Below are positions 26,830-40,260 of a stretch of 64,000 nt of DNA, piece by piece. The position numbers and the translations under genes are program-made. How positions within the stretch are numbered: position 1 is the stretch's first letter; each line of letters begins with the position of its first letter. The notes under the pieces were generated by a model. It saw only the letters and a program-made list of their open reading frames with translations. It was not told the DNA's origin and ran no database searches. Origin of the DNA: Siphonodentalium dalli (lineage: Eukaryota; Mollusca; Scaphopoda; Gadilida; Siphonodentaliidae); NCBI GenBank assembly GCA_032622095.1, contig CP136063.1, positions 142,637,450 to 142,701,449 on the forward strand. The letters run 5' to 3'.

Positions 26830-29165
26830 GAGTTACTCTGTGATCATATATGAGGTGAATAGGTATACAGGGAGTTATTGTATGTCATGACTGATGTGAG
26901 TAGGTATACAATGAGTGACTACCGGTATATGGTTATGAGTGGGTTGTTCATGGTAAGATGCATCTAGGTATACAGGGAGAGGTCATGGTCAGATGTGGGT
27001 GAATCGGTATGCATGGGGTGACTGTATGTGTATGATTGTGTATATCCAGTACGGGTGCACCCGGTGTGCCTGTATGGTCATTGGTGTGGTGTATGGATAT
27101 AGCTACATGGTCATATATGTGTTGATTATGTATATATGGAGTGACTGTATGATCATGGATGGGGTGTGTGGATAAATAGGTAGTGATTTTATGGTTACGG
27201 GTAATGTGTATATGTATACATGGAATGACTGTATGGTCATGATTGAATATGATTACCTGGAGTAAGCTGGGTGGACATTATCGAGCGTGTGGGTACATAG
27301 GGAGTGTCCTTGTGGTAACGGTGGGATGTATATTTATATATCTCGTGGATGTATTATCATTGGTGGGTGTATATGGCTTAGCTGTATTATCATGGATGGC
27401 GTGTATGATTATACAGTGAATTGCTGAATTGTCATGTGTGATGTGTATATGCAAGTATAGATTGTTTGAGTGGTCGTATGTGCGAGTTTTTTTGTATATT
27501 GGAAGGGTTGAATGGCCATTAGCGAGGTTTACATGTATACCTGGAGTGCATTTATGGTCTAGGGTGGGCTGCATATGTATATCGAGTGGTTATATGACTA
27601 TGAGTGTCGAATATGTATACAGGTAGTGACCGTATGGTTAATGGTGAGATGATTACATGTAGGTATACAAGTAGTGACTGTATGATCATAAATGTAATGA
27701 ACATATATACAGGGGCGACAGGCGTATGAGTATACATGTACCTGGTGTTCCTGTTTGGTGACTCGTGTCGGTATCGTCATGTGTAGGTTATACCAGTACA
27801 CACACGTGTTGCATTATTGTCATGGGCGAGAAATATGTGTATATAGCGAGTGGCTATATGGCCACGGATGAGGTGCATATGCATACATGGAGTGACTATA
27901 CTGACATGGCTGGGATGTATTAGTATATCTTGAGTGGCTATTCGGCTATGGTGTGACAAATAGGGATACAGGGATTGACATGGCCAATGTTGAGGTGAAT
28001 ATGTATACAAGGATTGACCATGATCGTGTATGAATGTTTTGAATAGGTACACACGGGTGACTATATGGCCATAGGTCAGGCGAAGGAGTATACCAGGTAA
28101 CATGGGTGAGGGTATGTGTATGAAGCGAGTGGCTATATGGTCATTGGTGCAGTGCATATGTATACCGGAGTGACTTTATGGTCATTGTTGTGGTGTTGAT
28201 GTATATATTGATTGTATATTTGACCATGCGTTTGGGGAATAGGTATAACTGGGATGACATTATGGCCAATGGTGAGATGAATGGGTATACAAGGAGTGAC
28301 TATATGGTTATGGGTCATGTTTAGGAGTATACCCGGTGTGCCTGCATTGTGACGCGTGGCTGTATGGTCATCCGTGGGCATGGGTCAGGTGTACATGTAT
28401 ACAATGCATGGGTCACTATATTGTTATGTCTGTGGTGTTTATGTACATATGTAATGACTGTGTGATAATGGGTGGCTATCGCTTTCCACGATATGACATG
28501 ACCTCTCTATTGATTAACATATCCTTGAGTTATTGTGGAAAGCGATAGCTGCCCAATGTACACATGTACAACCCACCCATTACCCCAGTCACTCCATATG
28601 TACATAAACACAACACAAATTACAACACAGTCACCCACTTTATACACGTACATGTACTAGTACACCTGATCATACTTGGTTATACCCATACATACCACAA
28701 ATGACGATACAGCCACGAGTCACCATGCACGAACACCAGGTATATACCTACACCCGACACATGACCACATAGTCACTCTATGTATACATATTCACTACAT
28801 TCACGATCATACAGTCACTCATTGTATATATATTCACCTCACCATGGACCATACAGCAACTACATGTAAACATATTCGCCATACACATGACCATATAGTC
28901 AATCCAGGTATACATATGCACATCACCAATGATGATCCTTTCCAGATATTCCAATATCCGCATATACGACCAATCATAAGTTCCATACTTGCCATACTCA
29001 TACACGCCATCCATGATAATAAATCTACTCCCCATACACCACCAATGATAACACATCCACAACATATATAAATATACGCCCCACCGTTACCAACAGGGCA
29101 CTCCCTTTATACCCACACATCATTCATGACCATACAATAACTCCGTGTATACCTATTATCCTAAT
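26830..29165. repeat. Inverted minisatellite core of foldback 1
   Basis: From 26830 to 28470 a diverged unit of roughly 45-52 bp (GTATACAGGGAGTGAC, TGTATGGTCATGGGTGAGGT) repeats in one direction. From 28549 to 29165 it repeats in the other (GACCATACAGTCACTCCATG, TATACATATTCACC). The centre is a 15-bp inverted repeat, GCTATCGCTTTCCAC, at 28472-28486 and 28534-28548. His/Thr/Ile-rich open frames across the core are repeat artefacts. Confidence 0.85.
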
Positions 29166-31055
29166 CTATGCCCATAGAGTAACTCACTGGCTGCCATCTT
29201 GGCTTCCACCCTGTATCCAGTTGATAAATTGTTATCATAATGGGCCAGAATACCCACATATCATGGTTCATCTCAGTTCCGTCTCAAAGTTCTGCCCATT
29301 CCCTTTCAATAATATGGCCAGAATCACAAAAGAGGTTCTCCGCAAAATTCCATACTGCAACTTTTAAATGAATTTGTCACGCCCCATACGGAACTGGGAC
29401 AAACATAATAGAACGTAGTTGTCAGTTAATTACATTGTAACTAACACGTACAATAACCAAGTGAGTCACAATTTGCCACCTTTTTCGGATAATGCAGAGA
29501 ATAATGTTCGGGATATGTTAACTTTTAACTTTTTACAAATTTGGTTGCCATTTTGGAAGCCATCTTGAGCAATTTAGTCTATAAACACCGTAGTGTGACA
29601 CACTTAAGATAGACAAAAACAAATAAACACGTTTCAATCCAAAGATAGTTACATTTTACTTGAACAAATGGTCGAACCCTGAACAGTGAATTTTTGCCGA
29701 TAATTATGCCAAGTTTGTGAGAGAAAAATCCAATATTTCTGGTGATGTCAATTGTGACAATAGTAAAAATGATCCATGGTGCATCAGACATGTTAGTATG
29801 CAATGTATAGAAAACAGATTAGCCAATTGTGTACATCAACCACAACTTGTAAGCGATTGCAGGACACCCTAGGGCAATATTTACCATTTTCCATATTATG
29901 GCGGCCATTGTCGCTGCCATTTTGAGCAAAAGTAAGATATATGGTTCCAGTGATTTGGAATATTCATAGGTAATGATATGCCTCACTTACATTACAATGT
30001 TCTTTTCATTTCTTGTTGAAATATGACTAGAATCCCAATTGTGATTATTTTTAAATTTTGTACTGCGTTCTGTAAAATCGAATTTTTGAGGGATCTGAAG
30101 GGGTTAGGACCCCAATAATTGCATATTTAATTGCTCCAATGATCAGTTAATATACAAAACTCAAAATAAAGTTGCATTACTCAACCAGTTCCAAACAGCA
30201 TGAATTGATCTAGAAGATATTTGTGAAAAAATGTAATTTTCAATTTCCGGCGGCCATTTTGGTGGCCATCTGGGATGGTGAGTTTAAATTTTGGCCCAAA
30301 AAAGTGTCATTATGTCTTAGCTTCACGAAAATATATACATTTGTATACATTTTACCAGATTTTCCCGCTATAATTTTCATAAAACTGGCTCACTTATAGT
30401 TCTAGAAAATAAATCGGGTTGGGGGGGGGGGGGGTAACAAGTCTCGTTCTTATCAGAAAACGACATGAATATATATTTTTTAAGTTGATCGTATCGATTT
30501 AGGGATGTATTGGTTGTAATAGTGCAACGTTCCAGGGGTGTACGCACATACACACACGTTGGACGAATGCATCATGTAAATAAAAGTGATTTTTTACGTT
30601 TTGAGGGGTGACCCGATGACCCCCTTCTTATCTTAAAACCCCAGGAAAAGTTGCTTCTTAAGTTGTGTTTTTATAATTAGTATATATCAAAGTACTTTGT
30701 GACCAAAAATTATGGATGTACGCGAAAGTATAAAAAAAAGTGAAAAATCACGTTTTGGGGTTCAGCATGGGACCCCCTTTCTTATCTGAAAACCCCAGGA
30801 AAATCCCTTTCTTAAGTTGTGTTTTCTTAATCATTACACTTAGGAGTATCATCAAAACAAAATTCATCGATGTACGCGGAAGTGTAAATAGAAGTGATTT
30901 TTGGCACTTTTTGGGGTTCAGTGGCCCTTAAACCCCAGGAGTGCGCAACTTAAGAAATCGGTTTTTCAGAATGTTTCATTATTGGTACCAACTTTAGGGA
31001 GTCAAACCTTTTGTACGCAAAAGTGTAAATAGAACATATGCGGGCTCCCTAACTA

Positions 31056-33212
31056 ACCGTTAGTAAATGTTCATGCCATATGTACTCACCACCCGAAACC
31101 TCCATTTATTGGACACACGGCAGATCAACCACACTACATGCTGCATGAGCAATACACAGGTGGATTTAGCAGACGTTTCACTTCCGCATTGGGTTTGAAT
31201 TTTACTTCCGTATTTACTGTTGCAAATCATGCTCTCTGGGGATCAAATAAAGGATTTTTATAGAGAATCAAGTGACGACAAATACCAAAAGTAAACACAA
31301 AAGTGTTATTCCTAAAATTTGGATAAGCATACAGATGGATAATAAAAATGTCATAATACAATGCTGTGTACAGTATGTGTTCAGGTTGAGGTGAAAAGTC
31401 ATATTCGTCCAATATGACTTTTCATCACATGTATAATAACTTTATATTATCGCTGACAGTGTGTATAAATCTGGTTTCATAATAAATCGTGTGAATTATC
31501 GACTAGTTAACTAATTGTGTCCGGCGTCTGCTACAAGTTCTATATAAGGCTCGCTATGGTAGGGATGGTATAAGTCCGCTCCGTAGAATATCACGCAGAT
31601 GTCAAAATTGAAGCAGCAGATTCTTCTAGCAAAATTCGTTGCCTATACTCTACATCGCATGCCTGCTAGCTGGGTCACTTCGATAAATGAATATAAACAA
31701 AAGTTTGGCACTTTAAAATCATTCTCTTGTAAATCCTTTAATCATAGCATTGGATTTACGTTGCCATTCTTGACAACCGTAGAATTTGAGTTTGAAATCG
31801 CCTAATGACCATACCATACATTTGTTTCACTGCCATAACCGATCCAGGGTAAAACGCCAGTTGCTATAACCCGGTCTCAAATTGAGAAAGTAACGACGTG
31901 TTTTGTTGGTGTCATATAGATATGTAATGACAGGAAATGATCTACTGGAACCCGTCGATGCATTTAAAGGCGTCAGTCATGCTCTAATATATAAGGTTCT
32001 ACTGGTATTCTGGACCACAGAATCACACAAAATGTGGACAATTGAGAATGTTGGTGTTTCAATGTAATTTCATTTGAATATGATGGATACCAGTGTTGCA
32101 CTGAAGCTTGAACTATCACAATGGACGGCCATTGTGCCAAGGGATATAAATTGTTGGATGTCTGGGCTATTTCTTTTCGATTATATTTGTATATAATTAT
32201 AACCCTAATAGTTAATTCGCTATAACCCAATCAGGTTACTGGGTGATAATACCAACAATGCATGCTATATACATCAGCGAAAGTGGGCCATGCAATGAGA
32301 GTCTTTGGTTCAGATAGTTATAACGTGTAAAATTTAGCCGATCAGAATGTATGTAAGGAAAACACATATGCAGGGAAGCTAAAAGAAAGCGCATTATAGA
32401 TTTTAACGATGATCAATGAGCACCAAGTAGACCGGGTTAGTCGTTCACGTCTTGGGCACCGAACACCGGCGAACTCGTTTGAAACAAGTTTAATTTGTAT
32501 GCCAAGAATGAAAACTCTCAATATGGAATGGACTTGAAATGCGTTCCATCAACCGGATACACACAGGGTAGTTGTCACAGAGCTGTTCTCTATGATTGAG
32601 ACTTTTAAGATTACCAGGAAGCTCTATAACATCAACGAAAATGACTTTTTCCAGAAAGCACTCTCCACAAAAACACGAGGGTACAGTTGGAATCTGCAGC
32701 TGCCACGTTCAAATAAAGATATCGGGAAATACTTTTTCATGCAACTTATTTATTGTCGTGGAATAGCCTTCCAGATATGATAGTGAAATAACATCTTTGG
32801 ACCATTTCAAAACAGTGATCGACTCTTTCTTCTACCAAAAGGAGTACGAATATTAATGATCATTAGCACCGTGTGTGACATACCGGTATGGGTATTCATT
32901 TACAAATGTATGACACTTAATATTGGAACAAAGAGTCGCAATAAATGATGATGATGTTAATACATTATGACACACACCCTAAAGAAGACCCGGAATTGAT
33001 TCCAAATTTCATTATTAAGTCAAAATTCTTTAAATCAAGTTATCTATGGGAGGCTTTTCACATTTATTCATTATTTGCGATTCAGTGCAAATGATTTACG
33101 CGTCATAGCAATGATTGCGCTGATCGCAAATAAATGACGAACAATTTATTCGCACTGAAACAGTAATCATTTATACGGAAGCGCAAATACAAAACACCAG
33201 CTGACTTCACTC
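31056..33212. other. No gene recognised; repeat Z copy 2 at ~31995-32195
   Basis: On the minus strand about 31995-32195 matches 20990-21195. A short hairpin GAAAAGTCATATT / AATATGACTTTTC lies near 31394-31424. No coding region could be supported. Confidence 0.45.
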
Positions 33213-33594
33213 AGGGTACGTTCATACACTGGCAAGTTTACTCGACATGTTTCTCATAAAAAAAACCTATTGTGCCAGAGCATATACAATGCATATTTAC
33301 CAAAGCTAACGACATGATGAGTAAAAATTTGGTTGTTCCACGTGTAACGTTGCTACTAACACATTTCCTTAAAATAACTGTATGTTTGATACTTGCGAGA
33401 TTGCATGCTATTTATAGGCAAATATCGATATCATTGCTACCAGTGGAACTACATAGTTTTTACTGCCCGTGTATAGTTAGCTGGATGGATGTTTATATGG
33501 ATGTTTCCGTTCATATTCTGGCACCATAGGGGTTTCTGTGATAAAATGCCTGCAAATCATCCTGAACAAACTTGCGAGTGTGTGAACGTACCCT
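33213..33594. mobile_element. MITE with ~27-bp terminal inverted repeats
   Basis: The ends AGGGTACGTTCATACACTGG... and the complement AGGGTACGTTCACACACTCG... agree over about 27 bp with two mismatches. It is 382 bp long with no ORF. I could not define a target duplication, so no superfamily is given. Confidence 0.7.
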
Positions 33595-33994
33595 CAGAGT
33601 CTACATAGTCCATCTCTTAGAATGGTGGAGTTTATAGGCTTTGATTGATGTCTTCTGGCCTGAGTCAATTTGAGTTTAGGGGGATCGTAATTAGTATTTG
33701 ATGATACTACGAAACTATGGGGAAAAAAGCAAAAATCAAGCACGTATTTTAATCGATTTTTACCATGCATTATTAAAGGCACGTGAGGCCTTAGTTGTCG
33801 AAAATATTCATATTTGTTCCTATCACCGTGAACAGAAAAACATTAAAAGGCATACAGTTTCGTTCATATATACCATGACCATCGCGTAAACACCATGTTA
33901 TCATAAAGATTTACTATATTTTACCTAAGCAAGAGCCTGACTGTGTTACAGAAGACAACACAATGCTGCTGGCTAATCACACACAAATGGCATA

Positions 33995-34048
33995 AACGCT
34001 CTTTATTCGTTCCATATCAGGAATTCACCCACAAAGAACGCTCTTTAT
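33995..34048 (-). promoter_or_regulatory. Paired ATAAAGAGCGTT motif, 42-bp spacing (copy 3)
   Basis: Exact complement of ATAAAGAGCGTT at 33995-34006 and 34037-34048, again 42 bp apart start to start. A looser pair of AGAGCGTT at 35609 and 35644 has 35-bp spacing. Confidence 0.5.
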
Positions 34049-36136
34049 GTTTACCATCATAATATAAACAAACACCAGAAAAGTTACTTTTTATACTTTT
34101 GTTTACATAACAATGGTCAAAAATATGACAATAACATACTGTTTATGCGATATTTCTTATTTTTATACGGACAAAGTCTGTCTACATTTTGTTGTTCTTT
34201 CTGTTTGTGGCGGTTTTTGACGGGTGGAAATATTTTCACAGCATACCCACCGCCAAGGCCAACCGTACCTTTAACGGGCAATAAAAAGGTATTCACAAGT
34301 TTTTATCATTTGAATTTTTGGGCGCCGGGGCCAAAATTCAAAACTTTGATGAACTTCCTCTTGTCGAAGTCAATATCTGACCACCAATAGATTCGACCTC
34401 CTTATTTTCTGGAGTATAGAACCTAAATAGCAGTTGTATTGTGTAAAATTGGGCGGCTCTGCTGAGCGAAATATATTTATAACGAATTGAGATGACATAT
34501 ACATCGCATTTAGTAGATACAAATTTATAGAACATTGAGGGCGATTTGTCAGCAATAAACTCAATATAGCTCCTGATTTTATAATTATCCATGTTTCAGA
34601 AATCAGAACTGTGAAATTGTCTCAATAAAATGTCGATGTTCTCAATCAAAAAACAAATATTTCAGATCAATTATAATTTCGAATGCAATTCAAATGAACC
34701 ACAGCGCTCGCATTGTAAAATTTTCAGCAGCGAAAAAAAAATGAAAGCAGTCTGAAATGACATAAACAATAATGGAAGCTGATACTTATTCCTATCAGGA
34801 ACATATAATCATGTTTGATTGGCTGTATAGCCATGAAATTGTTTTTATATAACGGATATCAATTAATTTATTTTCCCAAACTATTCGACACTAAAGTAAA
34901 TTTGACCCATTTTCACGGCGAGAGTATTTAGCTCAACTTGACACAGTCAATTTTGAGCTCTTACCATGGGTTGGCGTCCGTCGTGCGTCCGTGATACGTC
35001 AACAATTTCCTTTAGCACACCACAAAAGTGACACATCTCATCTGATCATCACCAAACTTCATATGTATATTCGGGGCGGCCCCTAAATGGAAGCCATCGA
35101 GCCCACCCCCAGAAATGACCCACCAGAAGTCATTTTGCATTTCAAAATTTGAATCCATCTGCACAACCAACAGCCCGCATTTATTGGAGATTTGTTTTGA
35201 AAATGTGCAGGTATGTTTAGGATCATCGTGGATTTTACTCTTTTCATGACTAAATACTTCGGCATGCCCTACAGCCATTATTTTTCATCCAATTGATCCC
35301 AAACTTCATATAGCTCCTCTGACTTCAGGTTGACATCTGGTATTACTTAAACATTTCAACTTTCCGCATTCGTTATACTATCGCTCCTTTGAATGTAATA
35401 TATGGCATTATCCTCTTTCCAAGTTGAGATATAGTGTCATTGACACTTCCAAATGTTGTTGGTAGCAACATTACGAGTTGAAAAGTCACGATGTGCATAG
35501 TGCGTTTCTTGAAATATAATACACATACGTGGAATATAGCGAAAGTTTAATACACAGTAAAATTTCAAACCGTAATCAGATACAAATTAGTAACAATAGC
35601 TTAGTAAGAGAGCGTTCATTTCTTTCTCGCATGGTAAAAATAAAGAGCGTTTTGTGCCAAGTTGAAAATAGCTTATTATATTTTATCCATCACCTTTGTC
35701 GTCTACTATATAGATAAAGGCTGCACAATAAACCACAGCTTTATTTTAGCACGTGCTAAAATATAGCAAAAACGGCTTCTTCAACTATCAAAATAAAGGC
35801 ATGTGCTCGGAACTACAAATACTTAACCCTGCAAGAGTTCACAAGGTGCCATCCAATAATACGCTCGCTTCGATTCTATTTTAAGCGACATGACCCAGTT
35901 TTCATCCAACTGTATCTAAAACTGGGTTATAAAATGAAATATAAAGAATGATCGAACATTTATTTCTAAATTATTGGCTATTAAACATACAGAGCTAGTA
36001 ATTATTTGTGTAAAAACAATGAGTTTGAAGCCAGCCTCGATAACAAAAACGTAAACATTTCATGCCGTCTGCCTCGTGGTTGCGAACTGTCAAAATAAAG
36101 CGCACGCCGATTTCAAGTTTTTACGAATTTGTAAAC
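34049..36136. other. No gene; partial mollusc-type repeat and an E-box palindrome
   Basis: 34970-35340 holds GGCGTCCGTCGTGCGTCCGT followed by two diverged CACCAAACTTCATATGTAT-like units, a decayed interspersed repeat. A perfect 22-bp palindrome around TAGCACGTGCTA, an E-box, lies at 35742-35763. The region before 36137 has no other coding signal. Confidence 0.4.
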
Positions 36137-37909
36137 ATGGCAGAATCAACGGGATATACAGCTCCGATTTTCAAAATCAGACTCCTCGATGAAATGTCTG
36201 AAGAAGATTTAGAAAGAATGTTCCTAGCTCCGTATCCTGAGTCTGAGGATAATGGTGATCAGATTGCAGAAAATTCCAACAACAACAATCAAAATGTCAC
36301 ACCTGTTCTACTTGAAACTGTTGATCTACCGGTAACAAGTAATAACATTATTGAAATTGAACCAGTTTTGAATGTAACTGAGCCTTCTAGAGAGCCTATA
36401 GCAGACCTACTGTGCCACTGCCAGATATGAACATTTCTGAACAATTTGATATGCCCACACTCCAAAGGTTTAGTGATGTCACCGATCAAAATCTGAATGA
36501 CTTCATTGATGAGCAGGAAAACAGAAATACACTAAAAAAATATAATATGATTTGAACATCCTTGAACAGTACTTGACAAGAATCGGTTAATATAGAAAAC
36601 TTCACGAGATCCCATCGTCGGAATTGGATATGGTCCTGGGTGAATTCCTCCTGAGTGTTCGCAAGAGGAATGGGGATGAATTTGAACCATCATCTCTTCG
36701 CTCTATCAGCTCAAGTGTGGATCGGTACCTAAAAAGACAGAAATACGGAACAACGATAATGAATGCGAAAGATGCATATATGACTGCTTTGATATTACCA
36801 GACGGGCACTGTTAGCAAAGCAGAAGCAGCTTAGGAAATCCGACCGTGGCAATAGGCCACATAAGGCAGATCGACTGACCGATTCGGAAATAAATCAATT
36901 ACTTCAAATTGAGCAGTTGGAAATTTCAAGCCCCGAGGCAGTACTAAACACCCTGTGGTTCAATAACACTTTACACCTCGGACATCGTGGGAAAACAGAA
37001 CACAGAAATTTGGCATGGGGCGACGCTAAATTAAATACGGATGAAGATGGGCACGAATATATACAAATAAATGAACGGCAAACCAAAACCAGAACGGGAG
37101 TAGATGTTCGCAATGTAAGAGAGGTGCCCCCAAGAATGTTCGCAACAGGAACAAATGATGGTCACGATCCAGTACACGTATACAAATTCTTTGCGTCAAA
37201 GCGTCCATTTGGTTACACAACGTTGATGATCCATTTTATATTGCTACGCGGACGACGTCAGTAACTGCTGAAAATAACCTATGGTTCAGAAAGCAGCCTG
37301 TAAGTGAAAGAAAGCTTGAAAACATCATGCCGTTAATGGCTACTCACCTAGAAAACAGTACAGGAAAGCGCTTCACTAATATGAGTGTCAGGAAAACTTT
37401 GGTCAGCAAGCTGAGGGAGAATAACATCGAAGCGACAGATATAGCAAACATCTCAGGACATCGAAATTTTGCATCAATCAACAACTATTCTTGCATCAGT
37501 AACAAGCAACAGGAGCATTGTTCGCACATTCTCAGTGGTGTAAATGTGTCTCGTTCTCAGTTTGTTCCTCCAACACCTAGTACGACTGTTAGTGTGCCTC
37601 CTCCAGAAAATAGAAGTATGTGCACTATCGATTCACTCAGATTTGAATTTCCATCTTCGACAACAGCCACGACAGTGTCTGCTCCATCTTCGACAACAGT
37701 TCCTATCAACAGCATCAGTATTCCTACTTGTGGCAATAGCACTAGCATCAGTTCTTTGCATGTGTGCAGTACCAGTGTCACAAATAAACAGTAGTGTCAG
37801 CAGCAACACTTTGCAAAATGTTGTTCAGCCAGCGCTCCAAAGTTTGTTTCATAGTAACACTGTCACCATATCCAACATGTATATATACACATGTCCAGTT
37901 CCAAAATAA
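36137..37909 (+). pseudogene. Crypton-type tyrosine recombinase, broken
   Basis: The start is ATG at 36137 in a good context (GTAAACATGG), encoding MAESTGYTAP. Next come an acidic spacer, the N-terminal block NLNDFIDEQENRNT (about 36490), LLSVRKRNGDEFEPSSLRSI and SSSVDRYLKRQKYG (36650-36760). The catalytic domain follows: LNTLWFNNTLHLGHRGKTEH with the first Arg at 36986, NERQTKTRTG, MFATG, TNMSVRKTLV, SGHRNFASINNYS with the last His and nucleophile Tyr, and a Ser/Thr/Pro-rich tail. In the HxxR motif the His is Met (37381-37383). Frames shift near 36425, 36545, 36780, 37225 and 37785, with an in-frame stop near 36587. Cryptons integrate by recombination and lack TIRs. This copy is inactive. 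AATAAA lies at 37929. Confidence 0.88.
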
Positions 37910-38826
37910 ACGTGACATTACACAAGAACAATAAATATCCTCACAAGAATAAATTTGTGATTGTTAAATTTTGTGTCGGACGGAAGTCGCATTTTGTATT
38001 TTTGAACAGACTGACATGTGGAACGAAATGTTAACTTCTAGTAAACTTGAATTCATGATATTTTGAAAATGATGTTAAAACGCACACTTGTACACTTATT
38101 ATTACAACAACTGGGGGCATATTGTGGGTGGTTCCCCGAATAATTGTTCTCTATTTGACGTGGGGTAGATTGGATCTCGGCAGCGTAACGTCGCCCAATG
38201 TCGAGTTGTGAGTTGGGGACCTCATCACTCGCGTAGGGATTGACAGGTCGCAGCCTTATGAATATTAATGAGTTTAATGTAACACTTCGCCGTCCGAAAA
38301 ATCTCTGTGTTCTTAGTTCAGTGTTTCAATATATCCACCGCTCACTACCTATATTGCCTATACATAAAGCCTACATGATACACGTCACGTTTATTACGTC
38401 AACGTAGCTTTATTAGGTCAATGTAGCTTTATTAGGTTAGTACTACTTTCATGACGTAATTGCATATGAAAATTGCGCAGGTATCTAGGGACGTCAACCG
38501 ACCTAAATGACGTTGTGATTTTTTGACGTTTTATCGTCCATAATTCACCTCAATTGATACAAAATTAGAAAACGGATATATATTTTCGATCTAAAACATC
38601 TATAAACCATTAATACAAGGCCAACTTAGAATAAATATATATATATAAAAAAAAAACCAACAAACTATTTTGCTCTAAGCTGAACTCCTGTTTTTGCACG
38701 TCATAAATGCTAATTAGTTTGCTTGACCTAATAAATGTAAGGACGTCATCGAAGTAAAGAATGTAAAACTGAGGAAAATGACATATTTACTTCACAAACG
38801 GCAAGTTTTGTGCGATGGATAAATAA
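37910..38826. other. No gene recognised
   Basis: A short TAGCTTTATTAGGTCAA direct duplication lies at 38405-38440. Nothing else identified. Confidence 0.35.
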
Positions 38827-38974
38827 AATATGTCGCTAATGTTGTCGCTTAAACTGTTTATGTCCGCTCGGGGGATTTGGCGTCTATTGGACTCGGCAGA
38901 GTCTCGCCCAATAGATGCTCAAATCCCCCACGGACATTTATAAACAGGTTAAGCGACGACACTAGCTACATATT
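38827..38974. repeat. Long imperfect hairpin (~148 bp)
   Basis: AATATGTCGCTAATGTTGTC at 38827 pairs with the end at 38974, and the stem continues through GGGGGATTTG and CTATTGG to a loop near 38898. No ORF. It resembles a small foldback MITE. A G-run follows at about 39019-39030. Confidence 0.75.
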
Positions 38975-40260
38975 CTATATATATAATCGGATTCTATTTT
39001 GGATTGGTTTGGTTTATGGGGGGGGGGGGGGTATCGCCTTTTAGCCGCTTGGACATATCACGACATTGTCAATTTTAAGTGTAGAGAAAATCAGGGATTG
39101 GGTAATGGTAATTACTTTTTCTCAAGTGATGAGAAGTAATTTGAAATGTGTCCTATTTGCATTACATGTAATTCTAAATAATGCATTACTTCACAAAAAG
39201 TCATGCAAATCAATTACTTCAGCATTACTTTATTAATATGTCCTCATTGTCTTTCGTGAATAATGATGGTTATCTTACAACTGGAAGTTTAAAAAAATGA
39301 TCCTATGAGTTTTTGGTAAATGTGATCGCCCAAAATTAACAACACTAATTGTGGTTCCATAATGAGTGCTATCATAGCTGTATTTATCTAATTTTGTTTC
39401 AAGAAAATCAAATTCACAGTTTGCAGTATACAATAAGCAGCACAAGGGTTTCATGTTAACTGGTACATGTATTAAAATACATAAGTGTATGTATGTACAG
39501 TTATTCACACACCAGGAAGGGCTATACTATTTAGCCTAATAATTAAATTGAATCAGATAGATTTAACCTTGATTATGAAATAATCAATTTTATTTTCTAG
39601 GGAGCGTACTAAATTAAATAGGTCCGGGACTCCGGGTGGGACCGCGGTACCCCTTTAACAACAGGATGTACATTTTATATACGGTCATGCGCAGTCTCTT
39701 TGTATTATGGCTACATATATGTTACCACTATTACTAAGGCAATAGCTAGTTTATGATGCTAGGTATGTTTATGGAACATTGTTATATATCAACAGGTGGG
39801 AAGGCGGTTATTGGCCTCCACCTTCTTGACAATATATTTTGTTTAAGTTATTATTGATTGTTTATGTTTATAATAATAAACAGCCCAATTTAATCTGAAA
39901 CTACAGTGTTTGTTGTCAATGAACAAGCTCATCCTCCGAGTTCCCCTCTTGTCCCTATACATAGGCTGTAGATTCCGAAGAACATAAATATTGCCACACA
40001 AACAGCAGGTAAGTTACATTTATAACCCCTTAATAACTTAATATGTGTGCGATAATTCTGTTGCAGTGATACAAGAGCTAGTTTCGTTTGTCGGGGGTTT
40101 TTGGAGTAAGCCCTACTGGTTTAGTTGATCTAGAATATGATATGGTATAATAAATAATGTTTTTTTCGTCGCAGCAGAAATATACGATCTATAGAATTAT
40201 ACTATTCTTAATGAGGACACATAGTTATGTGATAGATATTAAAATGACGCATTCCAAATA
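38975..40260. other. No clear gene; possible non-coding exon ending at 40008
   Basis: CAAACAGCAG followed by GTAAGTTA at 40009 is a near-perfect splice donor, and TATAATAATAA lies about 50 bp before an ATG at 39919 that opens a 22-codon frame. This could be a first exon of an unknown transcript, but no downstream partner was found. Confidence 0.25.

Larger units (their letters stand above)
24521..31055. mobile_element. Foldback element 1: ~2.3-kb inverted arms around a minisatellite core
   Basis: The ends are TAGTTGGGGAGCCCGCATAT (24521) and its complement ending at 31055. The arms can be followed inward as inverted copies through four ~150-bp units (CACTTTTGCGTACA, ACTTAAGAAA, CCTGGGGTTTT, ACCCCAAAA), a C-run/G-run (25132; 30421), CCAAGATGGCCACCAAAATG blocks (25289; 30251), CAAAATGGCTGCC blocks and TTGCTCAAGATGGCTTCCAA (26471), down to the minisatellite. 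No transposase frame was found. The left arm carries an extra ~475 bp (about 25955-26430). Such long, internally repetitive arms fit foldback elements, but the superfamily is unknown. Confidence 0.8.

Noticed and set aside
27278-29071. Series of His/Thr/Ile-rich and Tyr/Met-rich open frames
   Set aside because: They follow the minisatellite period on both strands and have no start context; they are repeat artefacts.
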